A stretch of DNA of 64,000 bases from Poa pratensis (Eukaryota > Streptophyta > Magnoliopsida > Poales > Poaceae): NCBI GenBank assembly GCA_947311845.1, contig CAMZMU010000041.1:135384677-135448676 (forward strand), read 5' to 3'. Below, in pieces: positions 45,060-55,500 of this stretch. Below the pieces are notes generated by a model that ran no database searches, was not told the DNA's origin, and was given only the letters and a program-made list of their open reading frames with translations. A program made the position numbers and the translations under genes. Each line of letters opens with the position of its first letter. The stretch's first letter is position 1.

Positions 45060-45190
45060 CCCTCGACATGCACTAAGCTCTGCCACTACATGCACGACAC
45101 CCCATAGATGGACTGCATTGTACTAGCTATGACCAAGAGTAACAACAAAACATAGCATAGATGTGGTTGTCTAGACTCTTGCTGTGTGGT

Positions 45191-45226
<36 letters not shown>
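45191..45226. repeat. Poly-G run of 36
   Basis: Thirty-six consecutive G, the longest homopolymer in the window. Read length or consensus errors are likely to affect the exact count. Confidence 0.88.
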
Positions 45227-45227
<1 letters not shown>

Positions 45228-45249
45228 ACTCATAAACAATCAAGTTCTC

Positions 45250-45402
45250 CTACTCATCAAAACAGGCATCCACAATTGTCACTAAATTTATGTGTCGCGG
45301 CTTAGCAAGCAAAAGCAGCCCCGTTTTCAACTTCTTGATCCAATGTAGAGAATTCGATGACAACCTCTTAACAACGACAAGTTGATGGTCATGGAGAGTT
45401 CC
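45250..45402 (-). pseudogene. Receptor-like kinase exon relic (CRK/DUF26-type kinase, subdomains II-IV)
   Basis: The minus strand encodes 'GTLHDHQLVVVKRLSSNS', including the invariant VxVKRLS lysine block, then 'LLLLAKPRHINLVTIVDACF', matching the aC helix/subdomain III-IV of plant cysteine-rich-type receptor kinases. The usual helix-C Glu is not evident. No glycine loop or catalytic loop follows, so this is a solitary exon piece. Confidence 0.55.
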
Positions 45403-45498
45403 CTGATGCACAGAATGGACACATGCACTATTCAACACAAAGATCAGAAATAGAGACATCGATCAAAATTGTTGCAACATTAAATAGGTGTACATTGT

Positions 45499-46805
45499 TT
45501 TTTTTAGATAAAGAGTATATATTAATATCACGGAGATACCAATTACACCTAGCCTCTGCAACAACGCAATAACCTAAACTATTGCGGATGCACACAGCCG
45601 AAAAACAAAAAGAGAAGAAATAAAAAGAAAAATCCCGCTACAGAGTTACAATCCTTGCAGCAGCAGCAGCAGCACAACCACCACCAAGCCAACACCTGAT
45701 GTCCAATTCTTCAAAACCAACGCCTTCAAGAAGGAAACAGTGCCAGACACACCCAATTAAGGTCAGACCTTGGGTTTTCACCCTGAAGATAGTCCCCGCT
45801 CTCAAAACAATGTCTTCAGCAAGACCATTGCCAGGCACAACCAATTAAGGCCAGACTTGGATTTTCACCCTGAAAGGTAGGACTTTGAACTTCACCTGTG
45901 TTGTCGCCCCCGCTTACATACTGCTGCCACGATTCCTGAAACTCCGAGCCAGTTCCTCATCAACGCAAAGGCTCCGAACACCATTGTCAGTCCTTCGATC
46001 ACAGCTTCCATGACATTCTCTCTTTGGCTTCACCATGGATTTGCCCATGATAGCAACAGAGGAGAGCTTCGCGCCGCTACCTCCGGCACGACCGAATACC
46101 ACCCGATCTAGCAGTCTCTAGGCATTAGCCAGTTGGAGATCGCCGGCGGAGCCTTCCGAAACCGACACTCTGGCCAGATCAAAGGGGACAGGTGCGCGGC
46201 AGTCCTTCGTCTTGGCGCAAGAGTAACCCTAGGACCACCGCCATTATTCTTCAGCCTCGCAGGCCCGACGCCGCGAAGCCACTCCCAGCAGGAACGCTGC
46301 AACGGAGGGTAAACCATTGCCAAGCACTAGATCGCCGGCGTAACCAGTGGTCACAGCCAGGCTACCACAGCCGGTTCTGGCCGGATTCAACATCCCAGAT
46401 CGACGCGAAGGCGAGATCGAGGCATTGGGTCCCAGCGCCGCGAGCAGGATCGATCTGGACGCAAAGCGCTAGATTAGCCGGCCACCTGCGGCGCCCCACC
46501 ATCTCCACGCCACCACTCTGGTGGGAGACTCAGGCGCCGGCCCAAGACCGCGCCGCCCTATGCCCGCCATCAGCCTCCCACCGCCCCCATGGGATACCAC
46601 AGCGGCACATCTCTACTGCCCCCCCCCCCGTCGGTAACGGGATGGGCGCCGCCACCACCGCCGGCGACGAGGAGGGCGGCTAGGGTTTGGTGGGTGGCGG
46701 CGCCTCCAGAGTTGCCTGGGAGGGAGGCGACTCGGGAGGAAGATTGAGGCCTTCTCGTATGACAAGGGAAGGGTTGGCTAGGGCTAACCTGGTCGACCGT
46801 CGATC
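45499..46805 (-). mobile_element. Non-autonomous non-LTR retroelement (LINE-derived, no RT)
   Basis: Flanked by a 16-bp direct repeat AATAGGTGTACATTGT at 45483-45498 and 46806-46821. The poly-A side is a T run at 45498-45505, followed by AGATAAAGAG resembling the LINE 3' ends at 5440 and 59668. The 1.3-kb body is GC-rich at its 5' end (with CAAACCCTAGCCGCC) and contains no RT, endonuclease or zinc finger. Near the 3' end are two tandem ~80-bp units sharing CAGGGTGAAAA(T/C)CCAAG and CTTAATTGG(T/G)TGTG. It looks like a LINE-dependent parasite or internal-deletion derivative. Confidence 0.78.
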
Positions 46806-46821
46806 AATAGGTGTACATTGT

Positions 46822-48425
46822 AAATTGTGCCAATCCCACCTTCGCCTTGCTTGTTATCTAAATTGAATTCTCTCGTTGCATCTCGAAGTGTTTGTAGGAG
46901 TGGTAGAGCTACGTGAGAACCTTGGGGGCAGCTCCTTGTGCATCTCTAATATGGGCTAGGGGCAATTACCCTTCTGTATCCAAAGCCAAGATTATACATA
47001 CTAATTTAGGTAAGAAAAAATAGACTCCCCCCTAACTTGTGCATAGCTCAGCCATTGTTCTTCACACCTTGCATTACTCTCTCACACTGCATACAACACG
47101 CGCCCACAACCAACATGTGGATGCATGCATGCATGTCGCAGACCAGACTCTATGGTTGTGGTTTGACCTGCCATGACTCTGTGGATGCATGCATGTCGCA
47201 TACCAGACTCTGGAGCCACGAAACCTATACGGGAGACAATGTGAACCAAACACGCCCCATAACACTCTGTTTCTTTGTTTTTTCTTTCACTTCTTGCGAT
47301 TTGGGAATTCTGTAATCAAAGAGGTCCTAACACAAGTTGTACAAAATCATTACTCCTCATAATAAAAGTCAGAAACAAGGTCGGGCAAATTTCGTAAAAA
47401 CGATGTTGCGGTACCTCTAGGCGGGGGGGCAGCATTGGCATTGACTAGGCATAACAATGTGTTGAACATTTTGTTTTTCATGTGCCCTTTCTTCTTCATA
47501 TTTTATCGTGTTTCCTAATTTATTGTTCCAACTTGCATGAACTTTGGTCCATCTAAAGCCATAAGTAATGAATTATTCATTTCTATCTAAAAATATATAA
47601 TATTCTAGCGAGAGGAGTTTGGATCATGTGAAAACACAAAACATTTTTCTTTTCTTAACATTTTTTTCCTTTTTCTCTCATCCATCTTTCCTTTTTCCTG
47701 GATCGTGCAATAATTTTTTTCTTTGTCTTCTTTACTTTATGCAGAGCTGGGAGTAATTATACATCCATTTATCTGAGAAAATAGAAAATTTCAGCTAGAT
47801 GGGTTTGTTCTTTGGACCGAATGAATACCTGAAACGAATTTCTTATCATACATTTTTTTTTCTCTCCACATATATACTGGGAAAATTCTAGCCTGAGATC
47901 CAACTCCCTGTTACTACCTAACGGCAGCTTTGGTCAGCCAGAACCAAAATAATCAAGTACCAACCTCAAATCGAGCTTTTGCCATGTGAAGTGCAGTTAA
48001 ACATCTGTATCTTTAATTTTTGAATTTTCTGGTCATTACATCCCAATTGTCCCTTTGTCTACCATTTGGTTTGCCACGTGAGGTCTGAACGACACTAGCT
48101 GTGCACAACCTCTTCAGCAGCTGCACCGGAGTGAATGAATTGAGATTGATATGAATTTTTTTTTGCACTTGAGATTGATATGAATTCATGTCGTAGAGAA
48201 TGGCTTCTTCGATTTCAGAATTTGCCAACAATGGTGGAATGCAGTAGCGGTCGATATGGGATGCAGTAGCGCTCGATATGGGTTTCAGAGTTACTGATCT
48301 GTTCTTGGTTCAGTTTATTGCAGGGTGAAACAATCGCAAAGAATCTCTCCACAGAGCAGGTTCTCTCCATGGTAATACTACACAAAAAAGATTTACATGT
48401 CTGCCAGGGCAGGGCAAGAATCGTC
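46822..48425. other. Intergenic; short tandem duplication, no gene seen
   Basis: At about 47115-47215, GTGGATGCATGCATG(CATG)TCGCA followed by ACCAGACTCT occurs twice. No coding region was supported. The right end should include the 3'UTR of the minus-strand glutaredoxin-like gene. Confidence 0.4.
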
Positions 48426-49424
48426 TCAGCTGCAGAGCGGGCACGGCACGAGGCCGTTCTCGTTGCATCCGGGGCACGTCACGCGGTTGGCGGCCACGGC
48501 GGCGGCGGCCGGGCCACCGTCATAGAGCCAATGACGGCCGCTGCACCCGCCGCAGACGACGAACCAGGCGCCGCCGCAAACCGCGCACGCCGCCTCGCCG
48601 GCGCCCCGCCGCGCGGCGCGGCGGAGCATCGGCCGTAGCCGCGACTGCTCGTGCAGCGCCACCACCTCGTCGGCGCCACCGACGTACCTCCCGTCGACGA
48701 ACAGCCGCGGCGGCAGCGGCATGCTGCCGGCGCCGGCGCCGGCGCCGTCCCTCCCGAGGAGCTGCGCGCGGAGCTCGTCCCGGTAGGGCGCGTGGATGGA
48801 GACGTCGCGCTCGAGGAAGGCGACGCGGAGGCCGTCGAGGAGCCGGCGCACCGTGGCGCAGTCCTCGAAGGTCTTGCGCACCCCGCGCAGCGACGTGGTG
48901 TAGAGCACCACCGCACGCTCGCCGCCCGGCGGGCACCGGGCCTCGAGCCCCGTCAAGGGGTCGACGCCGGCGCCGTCCTCCAGCGCGGCAGCGATGTCAT
49001 CGTCTTCGTCGTCCGCGAGATGGCGTTTGGCGGTCTTCTCGAGGGCCTGCGTGTAGGCGTCGACGACGCCGCGGAAGGCGGAGAGGAGGTCCGGGTCGAA
49101 GAGGGTCACCGACTCGAGCTCCGGCCGGCGGTAGCAGAGGGCGGCCTCCGCGGTCCCGTCGTCCGAGCTCACCTTCATCTTCTTGGCCTTCCGCGGGTTG
49201 GCCTCCGGCGAGAAGTTCTCCTTGTCGCCGTCGCCATCCCCGCCGCCGTCGGAGACGGTGGGCAGCTCAGGCGCAGCCTCTGCCCCCGACGGTACACGAG
49301 ACGGCGCGCGCTCCTGGAGGGGTTGGCACTTCTCAGACGGCGCGGCGGGCGAAGGGAGCAGCGCATTGGTCTGCGCGGCGGCAGACTGCAAGGTTCGCAG
49401 GATCCGCGATCTGATCCCTCTCAT
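48426..49424 (-). CDS. Glutaredoxin-like protein with C-terminal CxxC zinc-binding repeats
   Basis: Intact single-exon gene for 332 residues. The ATG at 49424 (MRGIRSRILRTLQ) is the first ATG; extension further upstream uses only non-ATG codons. The N-terminal half is low-complexity with a basic KKMK patch. A glutaredoxin fold spans about residues 171-268: 'AVVLYTTSLRGVRKTFEDCA', 'ERDVSIHAPYRDEL', 'PPRLFVDGRYVGGADEVVAL'. The usual redox CxxC is replaced by TSLRG, as is characteristic of this plant GRX-like subfamily, so classical thiol transfer is doubtful. Four CxxC pairs (280/283, 291/294, 317/320, 328/331) form a DnaJ-like zinc region. The biological role is not determined. Confidence 0.92.
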   Translation of the reverse strand: MRGIRSRILRTLQSAAAQTNALLPSPAAPSEKCQPLQERAPSRVPSGAEAAPELPTVSDGGGDGDGDKENFSPEANPRKAKKMKVSSDDGTAEAALCYRRPELESVTLFDPDLLSAFRGVVDAYTQALEKTAKRHLADDEDDDIAAALEDGAGVDPLTGLEARCPPGGERAVVLYTTSLRGVRKTFEDCATVRRLLDGLRVAFLERDVSIHAPYRDELRAQLLGRDGAGAGAGSMPLPPRLFVDGRYVGGADEVVALHEQSRLRPMLRRAARRGAGEAACAVCGGAWFVVCGGCSGRHWLYDGGPAAAAVAANRVTCPGCNENGLVPCPLCS

Positions 49425-52400
49425 CTTCCTCCTCCTCCCCAATCCCTCGCCCTCGATCTCTCGCCGTGCGGCAGCTCGCGAGCTGTGATTTCTTCTTGAT
49501 TGAGTGTGGCGGGGGAAAGGGACAATGATTGCAGCTTAGGATGCTGCTGATAATTACGATGTGGGCGAAGACGCCAAGGCCCAAGAGCGGGGAACTGAAG
49601 TACCCCAACGGCTAGAAGAGCAAGGGAAATATGAGGTGCCGTTTTTAAAGTGCTGACGAAGCAGCCGGAGCAACGGCTACCGGAGCAACCGAGACTCGCA
49701 GCAATTAAAAAGAAGAGGTCCAGTCATCCATCTGAGAGTCAAACAAGACAAAAACCACGGCTCCACTTCGAACTGCAGAAATGCTGATGATGCAATCATG
49801 TCAAAAAAAAGAGGCTGATGATGCAATGCGATTGTATCGTTTGACGATGCCCATGTGAATGGCTAAAAATATGTGAAGTGTATGGCTAACCCAATAACAA
49901 AACTTTCCAGGGGGACTGGAGCGGGCTAACATGAGACAAAATATCCTATTTTTAAAGAGATTTGATTCAGAAGTCATATATTTATATGCCAAGGTAAATA
50001 TGGAAATTGTTTCAAAGATTTTCCCTTTGTCCGTGTCAACAAACAATTCGAAATATCTCGACTTTTTCACAACATGTCCGAGTTAAATAGCATTGATTCG
50101 AAGCACTTCTTTTTTCCATTACACTAATTCGGGAATTCATAGATAGATAGTGACTTTCAAACAAAGTTCTAGGGGGCTAGTACAACTCTTTTTTCTCGAT
50201 CGAGCCACTTTCCCTCATTCTACTCGTCTAGTCCTCTTTACGAACTTGTAAAATCAATGCCACAAAGATAGCAAACTCGATTATTGAATATATAAGGAAA
50301 GGCACGGACAGGGCTAGGGGGCGTGGTGGGGCCATGGCTCCCCCTTCTTGGAAAACAATTCTGAATACCCTATGTGGATTTGACATCAAATTTTGTCCAA
50401 AATTACACATATGGCCCCCTCCAAGTTCTGTAGCCTTTACTTGGGCCCCCTGGTAATAGATTCCTAGCTCCGTCCCTGAGGAAAGGGTCGACCGTTTGGC
50501 CCCAAATGTCTGGGGGTGTGGAAAGAGCAGTTGTGATAAGCAGAAAAAACCATAAAAACGACGATTGCTCGTGAAGCTTTCCAAAGAAATACCCCTTTTA
50601 GAACAGAAATATCATTTGATTCATCGATCTTAAAAAAAAGATAAGAAGCAAAGTGTTTGGGGTCCATACCGCACTTGGGGACGGGATATGATTGCTTTCT
50701 TAAACAAACCTTTTAGAGCGTTGTCATCTTACCAGCACAAGACTCAATAGTAAGGACTATCACTGCATTGATATCGCTCATGGATCGTATTATACTTGGG
50801 AAGATCCGACCGGTTTTGGTTTGCCCAGGTGACTGGTCCTGCCATAATATACTCCCGTCAATTCTATTGCATCGGCAACCAAAGTCAAACATACATACGA
50901 CGATCTTGATGCGTGAAGGGGCGGGAGGAAAGAAAGGGCGGTCATGGAATTTATTTTTTTGTTAAGGACTTAAATTCTTGATACACGGATACACCTACGC
51001 TTAAGAGTTCAATAGGGTTGAAATTGGATCAGAGATAGTTTAGAGAACACTCAGCTTGTTTAGATAGTGTAGCGTTACGAGACACTCGGATGTTAGCATT
51101 CAAGTTAGCCGATCTTAGTAGTGGTTTTTTTTATGGATTGTCATTTAAAGTATTGCTCCTATTGGTCTTCTTACTGCAGGATATAGCTCAAATAATAAAT
51201 ATTCTTTTTCAGGTGATTTACGAAGCTACTGCTCAATCCATTAGTTATAAAATACCATTAACGTTTTGTGTGCTAGCAATATCTCTATTTGTGATTTGTT
51301 AAAATAGGATTTTTTTCCCACTAAAATCCATTAAATACTTATCTTCCTTTTCCTATTTTGTACTCGGGTTGTTAAGTTAAACTAGATAGCTCTATGAGTG
51401 AAACAAAACATGTTATAAATTTCTAGTAAAAAGACCCATGCGGCCCACTTAGAATGTGCTTTGACTTCACCAGGTTGTACAATAGCACAAGTAGGTAAAA
51501 AAAAAAGTTAAGGCTCGTGACATAGCTATCGGCCTTTGTGAAAACTTCTCTTCAATATGTAGAAAAAAACCAACCTACATTCATTATGTTGGATACTGGT
51601 AGCAATACGCAATGTATGATGATGAAGGTATGGAGTTAGTTCGGTGGGTTGGTTGTGGAGTAGGGCCACGGGGAGAAACTTGTAACCTTCTTGATGGCAA
51701 GTATATGCTTCGATCGCCTTTGTAAGCTAAAATGTCCAGCCTATCTCATTTTTAGCCTTCATGGTGAATGGTCCACCCTTTCTTTGAACCTTGTCGATGA
51801 TCGAATGAAACTGTAGATATGAACTGAGTGCCATTTGATAAGTAAGATAGAACAGGGAGTGGGATATGGAAAGGATGAAGTAATGAAAGAGGAAGTCATT
51901 GCTAGTACTAACGACTTGATGATTTTCTCTGTAGGTAATAATGCACTTCTGTATAGAATCTGTACAAACTTGTGAGATGTGACTGATCCTAGCTGCTGAT
52001 TTAACATCATGATAACAGGGCCTAGACAAATATGTGCACAAGAACATCCACGATAGCATCTAAGCAAACGTTCCTAAAAAAACTGGAGATGCTCTAATAG
52101 GAGTATAGGACCTAGATAAATATGTGTACAAGAGATTAACTAAACGTCGACGGTACTATCTAAGCAAGCCTTCATCGAAAAATTATCTAAAGCAAGGCAA
52201 AAACCCAGCTGTTCCAACCCAGAAGGCAGTGGTGCCAGTCGCCCCACAGTGGGATAGAACTGAACTGCCACCTCCAAGGCTTATTTATGCATAGCAACAT
52301 AAGGCATATTGTCAGGTTACAACAACAGCAGAGTATTATGTGATTATCCTCCTGAGATTAATGTTCACTCTAAACAAATTACAAATTCTAGTAATGGCCG

Positions 52401-52585
52401 TGGCGGCGTAGGGCCAGCCTACTGCCCCATACAGGGCTTCAGATAACATGCAGTGAAGTATATGCGAAGAACACCTACAATTATGCCGAGCTATCAGTTT
52501 AAACACGCTTACAGTTCTCAAAGCAAATGCAAGATTTCGTCCTAAAGAGACAAGCCGTTTTTCCGTCTCGTCTGCCAACTGGCTC
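49425..52585. other. Intergenic, no supported gene
   Basis: It includes the promoter side of the glutaredoxin-like gene (GC-rich to about 49500) and AT-rich sequence beyond. A stretch at about 50310-50480 with GGGGCCATGGCTCCCCC and GGGCCCCCTGG may be a decayed transposon, but no boundaries were found. The 70-codon hydrophobic frame at 51090-51302 has no family signature. About 52200-52585 should hold the 3'UTR of the MBD gene. Confidence 0.4.
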
Positions 52586-55500
52586 TCAAGTGCACTTGAC
52601 GGTTGAAGCACCTGGCTGGATCTGCCCATTGCTGTCGACCTTGACAGCGTTTGCCTCGTCATCCTTGTCCGCTGAATTCTCTGCCTCTTTTGCTGCCTCT
52701 GCTGCTGGAGCGTCTGTGTTTATCTCCACTGGAGGAGGTGTTGCAGGATTGATAGTGATATCAGCCTCTTCTTTCTTCTCCACTGAAAGTGGCCCTGTAG
52801 ATTCGATGGCCGCGCCGTTCTTGGTTTCCTCACCCTCCAGGGGAGCTACTTCAGGCACCGCACTGCGTTCGGCTTCTTCAGTCTTCTCTGCAGCATCTGC
52901 ACCAATAGGAAGCTCCAAGACTTCTGTAGTGACTTCTGCTTCTTCTGTCTTCTCTGCAGCATCTGCACCCTTAGGAAGCTCCGAGACGAATTCCACATTG
53001 ATTTCGGCATCTTCAGTCTTTCCTGCAGCATCTGCACCCTCAGCAAGCTCCGAGACTTCTGTATTGACTTTGGCTTCCTCTGTCTTCTCTGCGGCATCTG
53101 CACCCTTAGGAAGGTCGACTTCGGCTTCTTCGGTCTTCTCTGAAGCATCTACCATAGATATGTCTTTCTTCTCTTCCTGGGAACCGTCAGCCTCTTTCTT
53201 CTCTTCCTCAGCATTGTCCGCATCTTTCATCTCCACCTCAGTGCCTTTGGCTTCCACAGCATCAACGTGATCTCCACTTTCAGCTGATGCTTCCTCTGCA
53301 TCCTCCTGTTTCCCCTTTTTGCCTTTCTTAGTAGAGCCTGATGGTCTTCCCCGTTTCCGTTTGGCGGGCTTCTCATCTTCCGAGCTCGCTGGTGCTTCAT
53401 CTGCATCGTCCTGTTTCCCCCTTTTGCCTTTCTTAGAGCTTGATGGTCTTCCCCTTTTGGCCGGCTTCTCATCTTCTGGGCTCTCGGTAGCCTTAACCTT
53501 CTCACTTAGCCGTGAGGACCGTCTCGGAGTATTACCTGCGTACAGATCTTTTAGAGGGAGCAGCAGAACTTTTATCCTATATTGACAGTACTACTTGCAT
53601 CGAAACAAAAATAACCAAACTAATTAAGGAATGACGAGCAAGGTGTCTACCAGTTGCCCAGGTGAACTCTGAAAGTGCAGGGCCGCCAGGATTTGCTTTT
53701 AGGTATTGGGTTAAAGCTCTCTTGGTCTTGATCTCCTCGCCAGTTGGTGCAATAAAAATAACCTCAAATTTTCCAGCTCGAATGGGATTAAGCTGCAGTT
53801 GCACAAAAAATGAAGATATTAGATTTGGCCGGAAAATGCTACAGGAACATAAAGATATTGCAACCTATCGTAGTATAAGTTTATATATGTGCTGGCAATA
53901 CATATTTCGGTATAAGGAAAAATGATCTTCCGGGTAAATAACTGGTGAATAAGAACAATTAAACTAAGTACTTGCAAATAACCATTCTAGAGAATCGAAT
54001 ACTTATCCTGGATAAAAACTGACATGGACTGCCGTCACCAAAAAGACCACACTATGTCAAACGAAAGGCAGAATTTTGTCTGGAAGTAACTTGAACAGAG
54101 AAGCATCAGATGGGGACCAGCCACGAGATTCAACACAAGAACAGCATTGACTTTAGTAAGCACATTTCCCTAGCCCACCAGTTACACACTAGCAAATAGC
54201 GACCAAAATAAAAGATTACTGTATGAAGATATTCTGTTAATGAGTGAAGGAACCATAATTAGTTATGCCCAAGAACAGAAGTCCAGAACATGCAGAATGT
54301 CCTGGAGGATTGGCCGGTTAGAAGTAGATTCAATCTACGCATGAACCTTTTATGCGGAAATGTTTCCACTAATACGCTATTCACTTCTGCACACTCAAGC
54401 TGTAGAACTTGCTAGATGATGAAGATTTTTGGTTAACTTTTAACACTAACAGGCAAGTGCCCAGACAGCACAATAAATACATAAACTATTTTTCAGTTAA
54501 GACTGCATCTACATATCTCATTTCACTTTTCAAGACGATCAGCAGGAAAAACAAATGGTATTCATACATGCACAAAGAGAGAAACAACACTGAAAGCATG
54601 GTCTACATTATTTAACTCCCATGCAAATGCTCTACTACAACAGTAATACACCACAAGTGCTCTAAATAAATCTATACTCCTATATAGTGTACGAATTTTG
54701 AAAGCCTCAGTCAAATCATTATAATGCAACTTGCACCGTTGATTGGACACAATCCAACGGCCTGAAACGCTGGGATTCGTAGCTACAGTACCACACCTTT
54801 ATCTACGTCCTTCTAGAAACAACGCTCTGATCACTTGGCAGAGGGTGAGCAGCTAGCTAGCAGCCAGCTTTCGCATGCGGTCAGGAAAAAGGTAAAAAAA
54901 GGTGCAAAATTCAACCAGTACATCCAAGAGCGCAAAAATGGAATCAATTTACATTTGTACATGCGACGTTTTGAAGACTTTTACAAAATTAGGGAGGTTT
55001 ATTCATTATAATGACTGTTTTTACCGTGCACAGCACGTGAAGCTGACTAGTATAGTTAGGATATGATCTATACTCCTATATAGTGTACGAATTTTGAAAG
55101 CCTCAGTCAAATCATTATAATGCAACTTGCACCGTTGATTGGACACAATCCAACGGCCTGAAACGCTGGGATTCGTAGCTACAGTACCACACACCTTTAT
55201 CTACGTCCTTCTAGAAACAACGCTCTGATCACTTGGCAGAGGGTGAGCAGCTAGCTAGCAGCCAGCTTTCGCATGCGGTCAGGAAAAAAGTAAAAAAAGG
55301 TGCAAAATTCAACCAGTACATCCAAGAGCGCAAAAATGGAATCAATTTACATTTGTACATGCGACGTTTTGAAGACTTTTACAAATTAGGGAGGTTTATT
55401 CATTATAATGACTGTTTTTACCGTGCACAGCACGTGAAGCTGACTAGTATAGTTAGGATATGAAAAAGAAACAGAGTGCAGGGCATCTGATGTTAAGAGA

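Noticed and set aside
47100..47220. Possible CRISPR-like or regulatory repeat array (GGATGCATGCATG)
   Set aside because: Only two imperfect copies with no regular spacing, in plant DNA; a simple local duplication.
51090..51302. 70-codon hydrophobic frame that could be a small membrane protein
   Set aside because: No homologous family is recognised, no upstream context supports it, and AT-rich sequence readily yields such frames.
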